Assembly (NCBI GenBank): GCA_028673005.1
Contig: CM054115.1
Span: 197,416,370-197,480,369, forward strand
Length of the DNA: 64,000 bases
DNA from: Tanypteryx hageni
Taxonomy: Eukaryota > Arthropoda > Insecta > Odonata > Petaluridae
Direction: 5' to 3'
A model generated the notes under the pieces. That model did not search any database. It saw only the letters and a list, made by a program, of their open reading frames with translations, and was not told where the DNA came from. The number at the start of each line of letters is the position of its first letter. Positions within the stretch are counted from its first letter, which is position 1. The position numbers and the translations under genes were made by a program. Shown here in pieces: positions 56,987 to 64,000 of the stretch.

Positions 56987-57774
56987 GGCGGCACGCCCGA
57001 CATCCGAACACTGAACGACCTCCTTCTCAGGCGTCATCCCACCCATATACTACTCCGACTGACGACAACCAATCGCCAGCCGAAGCAGCATAGGGAGGTA
57101 GGATGGTCCGGGAAGGACGGTCGGCCAGATTCTCGGTTGTCGAGACGTACCGCCAGGTCACATTGCGTGACAAATCCTTTATTATACAAATGTACAAAGT
57201 TATTAACATTGTATGTTCAAACAATAAACCAGTGCCTTTATTTAAAGCGGCTATCACCGCCGTGTTGTCCGAATATATTACAATATTGCAATGTCTCGGA
57301 GCCACCTGAAGCATGTACACCGCACCCATAAGCGCTGCCAAGCCTTCCGCATAGTAAATGGGGAGCTCGTCTGGAAGTGGGAAGGCGTCACAAATCTGCA
57401 GTTCCCTGCACACCCAGGCTACCTGCCAGGGTGTGGCATCAGCAAATACTGAATAAATTGTTGTCCAGTTGGAAAACTGCCGTACCTTAGAAAATAAACC
57501 CTCATCCCAGATACGCTGGAGCCATGCCAATTGACGATTAAATACATGCTTAACTAAAAACATGGGAAGCCGGATGGTGTAGCAAATCCAAGACACTAGC
57601 CCGGCAATTTTGGGAAGGTCTATGCTACGCACACGTGGAAGAATAGCCAAAATATAGTGAATACGAACTAACGTCGACTGCGTTAACCACAATGTCTGTA
57701 CTGCCGTATTAATGTACACTCCTAAATACTTAAGGCACTTCGTAAATTTCAAACTGCTTTTATTTCTATTAATT
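56987..57774. repeat. Left 788-bp inverted arm
   Basis: Pairs with 58,756-59,543. It starts GGCGGCACGCCCGACATCC and ends at TATTTCTATTAATT. Both arms hold pol coding plus about 40 bases of 3' non-coding sequence. Confidence 0.92.
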
Positions 57775-58688
57775 GTTATTTTAAGATCTATTTCCAAAAA
57801 CTTTAACACATTAGCCAATTTAACATAATCCCTACAATCAAAAACAAACAACCAATCATCTAAATATGCTATCATGCAAATCAAAAATCTATCATAAATT
57901 TCTTTCGCCACTGCGCGTGCCCACCGCTGCATAATTGCGGGGGCCAAACAATGCCCCATGGGCACGCGTTGAAAGGTATAATAATGTCCGTCCACAAAAA
58001 TACCATAAAAACCACAATGTTCCGGACAAATAGGAATCTGATAAAATGCTTGCGATAAGTCAATCTTAATCAACCAAGAACCTTTTGGAATTGATGTAAG
58101 GGATTTAGCACTGTCCCACAGCGAAAACTTTGGTTTTCTGTAAAAGGGGGACCACGGAGATAAGTCATGTATCAACCGTGCCCCTCCGGAGGCTTTAGGC
58201 AAAAGCGAGGCTCTAAACGCGCACTTGGGTCGTTCTTTCACTAGCACTCCTTGAATCACAAGATTCTCTAGGTAATTCATTAGGTTTTCACTTGGAGATG
58301 ACGGAAGAAAACACCAGGGAGCTTCTGCCGGTTTGGGAAGGTTCGCGCCACATAGGAAAGTCTCCAGGGTAGACTGGCAACTATATGGGAATGGTGCGCC
58401 CGGGGGCAGCAAACTCAACTTACGGTTGATGTGGATTGGGCGCAGCGAAGGCCTGGTTGCGTGCAGAGGAAGTTCTACGTCAGCGTTGGGCATGGTGAAC
58501 AAGTCCGAAGGCTGGTCTTCCACGGGGTCTGCTGTATCATCGTCATCGGAGGGTTGCTCGTTATCCGAGACGCCGGAGTCCACTAGGTCGTTGGCCAAGG
58601 TGTCATCGTCACTTGAGTCGTCATCCAACCATGGAACGGCGTCTGCAGGGTCGCCAGAAGTAGTGAAGAGCAGAAGGTCGTCTAACAC
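57027..58688 (-). CDS. pol: reverse transcriptase-RNase H (inverted copy)
   Basis: A 553-codon open frame, longer upstream without a stop to about 58,737. It has an acidic N-terminus (residues 20-60). The reverse transcriptase shows GARLIHDLSPWSPFYRKPKF, LIKIDLSQAFYQIPI, FQRVPMGHCLAPAIMQRWAR and catalytic AYLDDWLF. A connection region follows, then an RNase H with VFADATPWQVAWV, YYAEGLAALMGAV, IYSDNTAVIAALN and NLADRPSR, which give the D-E-D-D set. All catalytic residues are intact, implying a young copy. The protein ends after RNase H, so integration functions must be supplied elsewhere or were lost. Confidence 0.88.
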   Translation of the reverse strand: MLDDLLLFTTSGDPADAVPWLDDDSSDDDTLANDLVDSGVSDNEQPSDDDDTADPVEDQPSDLFTMPNADVELPLHATRPSLRPIHINRKLSLLPPGAPFPYSCQSTLETFLCGANLPKPAEAPWCFLPSSPSENLMNYLENLVIQGVLVKERPKCAFRASLLPKASGGARLIHDLSPWSPFYRKPKFSLWDSAKSLTSIPKGSWLIKIDLSQAFYQIPICPEHCGFYGIFVDGHYYTFQRVPMGHCLAPAIMQRWARAVAKEIYDRFLICMIAYLDDWLFVFDCRDYVKLANVLKFLEIDLKITINRNKSSLKFTKCLKYLGVYINTAVQTLWLTQSTLVRIHYILAILPRVRSIDLPKIAGLVSWICYTIRLPMFLVKHVFNRQLAWLQRIWDEGLFSKVRQFSNWTTIYSVFADATPWQVAWVCRELQICDAFPLPDELPIYYAEGLAALMGAVYMLQVAPRHCNIVIYSDNTAVIAALNKGTGLLFEHTMLITLYICIIKDLSRNVTWRYVSTTENLADRPSRTILPPYAASAGDWLSSVGVVYGWDDA

Positions 58689-58755
58689 GTTTTCCTGTGC
58701 CAGAAGTAGAGCCGGGATACCCTCGCAAAGCTCGTCAATAATATTAATATTAATA

Positions 58756-59543
58756 AATTAATAGAAATAAAAGCAGTTTGAAATTTACGAAGTGCCTTAA
58801 GTATTTAGGAGTGTACATTAATACGGCAGTACAGACATTGTGGTTAACGCAGTCGACGTTAGTTCGTATTCACTATATTTTGGCTATTCTTCCACGTGTG
58901 CGTAGCATAGACCTTCCCAAAATTGCCGGGCTAGTGTCTTGGATTTGCTACACCATCCGGCTTCCCATGTTTTTAGTTAAGCATGTATTTAATCGTCAAT
59001 TGGCATGGCTCCAGCGTATCTGGGATGAGGGTTTATTTTCTAAGGTACGGCAGTTTTCCAACTGGACAACAATTTATTCAGTATTTGCTGATGCCACACC
59101 CTGGCAGGTAGCCTGGGTGTGCAGGGAACTGCAGATTTGTGACGCCTTCCCACTTCCAGACGAGCTCCCCATTTACTATGCGGAAGGCTTGGCAGCGCTT
59201 ATGGGTGCGGTGTACATGCTTCAGGTGGCTCCGAGACATTGCAATATTGTAATATATTCGGACAACACGGCGGTGATAGCCGCTTTAAATAAAGGCACTG
59301 GTTTATTGTTTGAACATACAATGTTAATAACTTTGTACATTTGTATAATAAAGGATTTGTCACGCAATGTGACCTGGCGGTACGTCTCGACAACCGAGAA
59401 TCTGGCCGACCGTCCTTCCCGGACCATCCTACCTCCCTATGCTGCTTCGGCTGGCGATTGGTTGTCGTCAGTCGGAGTAGTGTATGGGTGGGATGACGCC
59501 TGAGAAGGAGGTCGTTCAGTGTTCGGATGTCGGGCGTGCCGCC
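58756..59543. repeat. Right 788-bp inverted arm
   Basis: Pairs with 56,987-57,774 at equal length. The left edge abuts an AT-rich junction (ATTAATATTAATA near 58,740-58,755) with no counterpart in the other arm. Confidence 0.92.
58778..59503 (+). pseudogene. pol 3' fragment, direct orientation
   Basis: This 241-codon frame matches the C-terminal 241 codons of the minus-strand pol without a visible amino-acid difference. It covers the RT thumb/connection and the whole RNase H. It is in the same orientation as ORF1, so it is likely the original 3' end. It lacks the reverse transcriptase palm. The near identity indicates that the duplication is recent or maintained by gene conversion. Confidence 0.9.
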
Positions 59544-59550
59544 AGCTCTC

Positions 59551-59663
59551 TAGACGAGTGAAAAAATGTGTTATTTTTCCGCTCAACTACTCTTCAGCAA
59601 TGGACAGTTGATCCAGACATGTTAGCGTATAAAGAGTAACATACATTATATTCAAGAATGATT
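59551..59663. repeat. Left copy of a 113-bp inverted repeat
   Basis: TAGACGAGTGAAAAAATGTG through ATTCAAGAATGA recurs inverted at 61,969-62,079 with almost no differences. It may be the terminal repeat of a 2.5-kb element or a captured pair of fragments. Confidence 0.88.
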
Positions 59664-59697
59664 TAGCCCCAAAAATCAAATTTCTAAAGCGTTCGGA

Positions 59698-60098
59698 ATT
59701 ATTTATTTATTTATTTATTTATTTACTAAAATAGGCTCACATACAGCGTTAACGCCAATTTACAGTGAACATGGTAACAATAAAATATAATATATAAAAT
59801 ATAAATAGGTACAAACAATCAGGACAATAAACAACGAACACCAATTAATTACAAGTAATGTACAAAGAAATTATAAAAATATTAATTACATCTATTTACA
59901 AAAATTTTACTCAGGGCTGCTTTTAAAAAGGAGTTATAAGAGAGAGAGAATGGATCGATGTTTGGCGGGGAGGGTAGTCGATAGAAGAGGGAGCGTTGGG
60001 CAAGAGAAATTTTGAATGAAGGAACATTAAGTAAGTAGGTAGATCTAGTAACTTTTGATGGAACTATTAGGCATATCCACCCGGCAGATGAAGGCATC
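59698..60098 (-). pseudogene. LINE 3' end (C-terminal codons and tail)
   Basis: On the minus strand the frame ends RSTYLLNVPSFKISLAQRSL, then FYRLPSPPNIDPF and a stop at about 59,882. This is the typical C-terminus of a CR1/Jockey-group protein ('…VP..RT…AQRSLFYR.P…WN.LP'). About 160 bases of 3' UTR and an (AAAT)n tail at 59,699-59,725 follow. The copy is 5'-truncated near 60,098. Confidence 0.65.
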
Positions 60099-60387
60099 AG
60101 ACAACATGCTTTTGGATAACTTCGACATTCATATCAATGCGTACATTACCATTCACGCGTTCACACTCATGCATACACAAGGAGACAAATACACACGCAT
60201 ATTTTTATTTTTTAAATTTTATTGTGAGCAACTCAGTCTGATATCTCGTATTTCTCTTAGAACTGACTTTTGCCTTTCGTTATTGGTTAGAAGAAGGTGG
60301 ACCCGCGAAAGAGTTTTTTGTTTCATTAGAAATGCATTCGCAATTTTTGTAGGAAATGAATCCCCAGAGTTTGCATTGCAGGCGAAT

Positions 60388-60526
60388 GACGTTAGCTAAT
60401 TTGAGTTGAAGGCTTTCGCAGCGTTGTTGAATGCTGGTGGAGGTTTTCGGGTGTCTGCGAAACGTCGAGAGCCAGAAATGCCGCCAACGCAGCGAAACCC
60501 GAAAACCTCCACCGACGTTAGCTAAT
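60388..60526. mobile_element. 113-bp insertion with 13-bp target duplication
   Basis: GACGTTAGCTAAT occurs at 60,388-60,400 and 60,514-60,526. The insert between has a 17-base inverted pair, GGTGGAGGTTTTCGGGT and ACCCGAAAACCTCCACC, near 60,441 and 60,497. A 13-bp duplication suggests LINE-driven insertion of a small hairpin-forming sequence. Confidence 0.75.
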
Positions 60527-61500
60527 ATTTAAGAAATCCAAATTTAATCGTTGTAATGTTACCGCTAAAAACTCTAACACTTCCTAATAACACAGTAAAT
60601 TTTAATTAGTATCCTCATGCCACAAAAGGCGCATTCAGAAATTTTTTATTTGATGAATATCTTCATTTTGCTCCTCTAGAAGGGACACAAACATAACGGC
60701 CAAGAGGCTCTGCCTCAAGGGACAGGCTTTCGTATTGCTCGATACAACACGTTATTAATTCTCCACTAAATGATATCTTTATTCTTGTGCTTCTTTCTCT
60801 GCCTTTTTTCATTTTCTTTCCTTCAATTTTTCATTCCGCTTTTTGATAAGTCCAGAAAGGATTATCACGATTCCATTTTTCTAAACGTGTTTTGACATTT
60901 TTGAAGCGAATGTGATTCTGACTTCCAATGTAGTTCTTTAATTACTAAATTCTTGATGCGATTGTAAAATTCTCAAATCTAGGTGTTTTTTTAATAGTAC
61001 CAATGTGAAAAGTTCATATAAAATTGCGGTCATGCTCCAAAAGTCATTCTAACAAACATTCTTTGTTTAATATCACCTCGTGATCTCGATATAATTTAAA
61101 TTTATAAAAAAGCCCAAAAAATTGATCGAGCGAATGAATACTCTACTCCAGAATTTCAAGCCGTGTGCCAATTCGACAAACGTTTTCCTGAAAACTTCTC
61201 GTTGTCCACCACGGTCCTTCGATTCAGTCCATTCTCCTCCTCTGTAGCCTTTTATCTGTTTAACTGGCGCTCCACCTCAAATCTGGGACGCGTCCTTCTC
61301 CAAGATTCTCTCGAATGCCATTCGCTCATACCATAAATACCACTTGCAGTTCATAGTTTATCATTGATAGAGGAAAATTGGAAAACAATTTAATAGAACG
61401 TTATCAGATTTAAAATACTAAAAACAATGGCTCTTTCTGACATTTTGCATGTATTTTTTTTGATAAACGAATATAATGTAAAGAGAAAAAGAAAGAACTT
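60527..61500. other. No recognisable gene or element
   Basis: AT-rich sequence within the 59.5-62.1 kb inverted-repeat interval. No motif found. Confidence 0.4.
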
Positions 61501-61509
61501 ATATATAAT

Positions 61510-61850
61510 AATCGTTCCATATATATAGGGAAAAATGGGGGGGAGGGATGCAGGAGGGGTTGGAAATTGGATGCTCTTGAACAGCTAGAGATAATTACTT
61601 GTAAAGACTCACTTCTCTTAAATGAATATCTTTTCCACAATCATTCTCCTCTATTAAGCTTACAGAATATTTTGTAAATACTTTGTATCTTTGTGGTCTT
61701 TGGCCACTTTTACAAAGTTTTTGTAACATGTTGTAACTTTATTTTGCTTTCGCATTCCTTTTCCTAACCGTTTACTTAATTACCTTCCATTCTTTTCAAT
61801 CTAACCCCTCCTGTTTCCCTCCCCCCTTTTTCCCAATATATATGGAACGA
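61510..61850. repeat. Inverted repeat arms around a 230-bp loop
   Basis: ATCGTTCCATATATA followed by a G-rich tract and GGAGGGGTT at 61,510-61,562 pairs with the inverted C-rich tract ending at ATATATGGAACGAT near 61,797-61,850. Identity is about 85% by eye. Confidence 0.75.
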
Positions 61851-61968
61851 TTTTTATATTTTATCATTTCATGATCGTAGTGAAACCGGTGGTGCCAAAT
61901 ATATTTGTGGAAGTGACAAAGTTTTTTCTTTTTCTCTATGAGTAAATTCCACAGGGGTGAGCCTGACC

Positions 61969-62079
61969 TCATTCTTGAATATAATGTATGTTACTCTTTA
62001 TACGCTAACATGTCTGGATCAACTGTCCATTGCTGAAGAGTAGTTGAGCGGAAAAATAACACATTTTTTCACTCGTCTA
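61969..62079. repeat. Right copy of the 113-bp inverted repeat
   Basis: Inverted partner of 59,551-59,663. The sequence just inside it (61,880-61,965) contains AACTTTGTCACTTCCAC on the minus strand and has no counterpart by the left copy. Confidence 0.88.
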
Positions 62080-62900
62080 TGCTCAAGCCAAGTTCGGTAA
62101 TAAGTCTCCATGGCCGATAAAATGCGATTTAAAACGCAAAAACGCTGTATTAGTAAAAATTCAAGAAAATACGATCAATTATCAACATTTGGCAATAAGA
62201 ATTAGAATTTAAGTTCTTTTCCCCTTATAACCGTACAAACCTCGCTCCGATATCAAAATTTTAAGATATTTGAAAGTATTAAATAAACATCTCTGCACGA
62301 AGGATTTGAGACTTCCTATGTAAAACAAATAGGGAAAAATAATTACTGGAATCAAACCCGGGACTTCAATCTTTGCTAAACATTATATAGCCCGGAGGTG
62401 GGCCCAGACAGTATGAGCCTCATACCAAGTTTCATGAAAATCGGTCCATTGGCTCAAAAGTTGTTACTAGGGGACACACACACATACACACTGGCAGGAG
62501 CATTTCATAATGCTGTTTTCTTTGGAAACCAGCCTAAAAACGTTAGCAGTAATAATAAATTAAATAACTAAGAAAATGATAAAGGTATTAAATAGTAACA
62601 AAAATTATCAATGAAAAATATATCCCGCTACACGGAAAATGTCAGCCTAGGCTAGGTCTCAAGAAGAGTGTGACAAGGAACACTGTGCTGCCTTAAGGAG
62701 AAGTACCCTTCCCCTCCTGGGTTCCCGCGCTGATCATGAACTCGACGGAACTCAAAATGTGCTACTGTACATCACTATGGTGTTAAATTTCCCCTTAAAG
62801 GTTCCCCTCCCAAGTCTTTCCCTTCCCCTATCACGCGTCGCCGGCTGCCACAACTAAACGAACAAGGAATACATAGAAAGTACCCGAAGCGTGTTATTAT
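62080..62900. other. No firm feature; possible LINE 3' tail near 62.4-62.5 kb
   Basis: TTTCATGAAAATCGGTCCAT and CAAAAGTTGTTAC before (ACAC)n resemble the 3' UTR of some RTE/CR1 LINEs. The evidence is weak. Confidence 0.3.
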
Positions 62901-62904
62901 TCTC

Positions 62905-63360
62905 TAGATAGACCGCGGGTAGAATATGTCTCCAGTATATGAGACGGGCCATATAATTAAGTTAGAGGAGGAGTCATATCCGTTAAACAAAATTGCGAAC
63001 ATATAGAAAACGTCACATCATTATTAACGGACTTAAAATCTTGATCCCTGGAAGACTAGAAAATGTTCAAGGTTTAGGCTCCTAAAGAAATGCAGATCAT
63101 AAATTCTAGCAGATGAAGTGGGAATAATTGAGGTTTCAACGTACATAGATAGAAACGATCATAACGATAAGATACGTGAGATCGATTGTAGGACAGGGAT
63201 ATCAGAGGCACATTATTTCCGAGAACAATACGAGACCATAAAAGGAAAGACATATCTGCGAGTAATAACTGTTAGGTGGGCCTCGGTACAGTCAGTCCTC
63301 CCCCCACATTGATGAATTCCAGGGTTACATGTAGATGTATATGATCTTAAAATTTTGCAT
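62905..63360 (+). pseudogene. CR1/Jockey-group LINE C-terminus and 3' tail
   Basis: The plus strand reads EVGIIEVSTYIDRNDHNDKI-type text, matching the C-terminus of the LINE at 46,737-47,066 (VGGIIEAPTYIGRNDRDDKI). It ends with TTACATGTAGATGTATATG, a tail form common in this LINE group. Stops divide it upstream of 63,118. Confidence 0.75.
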
Positions 63361-63372
63361 GGTGGTCTAGAC

Positions 63373-63883
63373 CAGTGGTTCTCAGACATATTTGTCAGGC
63401 GACCCCCTCCCCTGTACCGATTTTTAGTCCTCGCAACCCCATGAGAATACTCAAGAATTAAAAAACACCAGATTTCACCATATAGGACGACGATGATAAG
63501 GAAATTACCAATAAGAGTTTTTATTTTGTGCTCTTTATAAATACAAGATTAGCAAAATATTATTTTATCTACAACAAAGTATGTGTATTAAAACATTCAG
63601 ACAATATGTGCTGTATAGTTTAATTTTTTAAGTACTGATCACTACTGAGATATAATTTCTTGCTTGTTTTTATTTCATAAAAATAACTCTTTTGTTAAAA
63701 CGTTTTTGTATGTTGAAAAGGTACAATATTTTCTTTATAAAAAAAAACTTGGATAAATTAAAATCTGCAGGACTCTTAAAACCAGAATAAAGTCACTTGC
63801 CTTAGGGAAGACTGCTTGACACTCCCATTAAATCCTCTGTCGTCCCCCTTATGGAATCTCGATCTACAGTTTGAGAACCACTG
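63373..63883. mobile_element. hAT non-autonomous element, 511 bp
   Basis: The ends are CAGTGGTTCTCAGAC and GTTTGAGAACCACTG, inverted copies, with a perfect 8-bp duplication GTCTAGAC at 63,365-63,372 and 63,884-63,891. The interior near the left end has GGCGACCCCCTCCCCTG as in ZBED-type hAT relatives. No transposase frame is present. Confidence 0.93.
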
Positions 63884-63891
63884 GTCTAGAC

Positions 63892-63966
63892 CAGGGATCG
63901 GTAACCTTTCAAATTCTAAAGTGTTACTAGTATGTGCACAATGAACCACATGTCCAAAGTTGCCTG
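63892..63966. mobile_element. Short hAT derivative sharing the same target site
   Basis: A 75-bp segment starts CAGGGATCGGTAACCTTT, a well-known hAT end type, and finishes AAAGTTGCCTG, the inverted end with a few bases lost. It is flanked by GTCTAGAC on the left (shared with the preceding element) and GTCTAGAA on the right. Confidence 0.6.
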
Positions 63967-64000
63967 GTCTAGAACGTAATGCGGGAGCGCTAGCCGTAAA

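Larger units (their letters stand above)
55613..59550 (+). mobile_element. Unclassified gag + RT-RNase H retroelement with internal inversion
   Basis: A gag-like ORF on the plus strand (55,999-56,946) is followed by a pol ORF on the minus strand (58,737-57,027) and by a plus-strand copy of the last 241 pol codons (58,778-59,503). Two 788-bp inverted arms lie at 56,987-57,774 and 58,756-59,543. A 28-bp inverted pair lies at 56,959-56,986 and 58,710-58,737. No integrase, tyrosine recombinase, LTR or endonuclease is visible. DIRS-like or pararetrovirus-like ancestry are the alternatives I would test. Confidence 0.7.

Noticed and set aside
58333..58761. 142-codon plus-strand serine-rich frame
   Set aside because: It is antisense to the acidic N-terminal part of the pol ORF. 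Asp/Ser codons there create an open frame on the other strand.

Overview
This window is eukaryotic, AT-rich and almost entirely built from transposable elements and their debris. The element mix suggests an arthropod, most likely an insect: Gypsy LTR elements, RTE, CR1/Jockey-group and R4/Dong non-LTR elements, a Penelope fragment, mariner, pogo/Tigger, Harbinger-like, piggyBac and hAT remnants, and Helitron-like repeats. That assignment is inference from the elements. I recognise no intact host gene, no rRNA or tRNA gene and no CRISPR array, and nothing bacterial.

Layout. 1-6.6 kb: mostly featureless, with a purine tract, one hAT terminus (3.3 kb) and a 16-bp tandem repeat (5.55 kb). 6.7-11.1 kb: a 5'-truncated, frame-broken Gypsy element with its 3' LTR, into which a Jockey-type LINE tail has inserted. 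11.3-12.2 kb: a CR1/Jockey-group LINE fragment. 13.4-15.5 kb: a pogo-like end, then a chimeric mariner-superfamily element with about 410-bp inverted arms. 15.9 kb: Penelope C-terminus. 16.1-34.3 kb: an 18-kb cluster of a Helitron-like repeat family in both orientations. It is interrupted by a 3.5-kb RTE LINE carrying a 5' inversion (itself hit by a solo LTR) and by a 2.3-kb Tigger element. 34.8-35.8 kb: a Harbinger-like element with palindromic subterminal repeats. 36.0-40.2 kb: a second Gypsy element on the minus strand. 40.5-41.4 kb: pyrimidine-rich low-complexity DNA and (TA)n. 43.6-45.5 kb: piggyBac transposase pseudogene. 46.7-49.2 kb: CR1/Jockey-group LINE split by a hAT insertion. 51-55.6 kb: three R4/Dong units in a row, each abutting a TAA microsatellite.

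55.7-59.5 kb holds the least familiar object: a gag-like ORF and a reverse transcriptase-RNase H ORF, with no integrase or tyrosine recombinase that I can see. The complete pol copy lies inverted relative to gag and is followed by a direct 788-bp copy of the pol 3' end, giving two equal-length inverted arms. 59.5-62.1 kb is bounded by a 113-bp inverted repeat and encloses a LINE tail and a small insertion with a 13-bp duplication. 62.9-64 kb holds a LINE tail and two adjacent hAT elements that share one target site.

The coding regions do not cooperate in a cellular pathway. Each belongs to a separate mobile element, and nested insertions give relative ages. The RTE is younger than the Helitron-like repeat it interrupts, the solo LTR is younger than the RTE, and Tigger is younger than the spacer it splits. 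Within the RTE, the 832-codon ORF is unbroken, which makes it one of the younger insertions.
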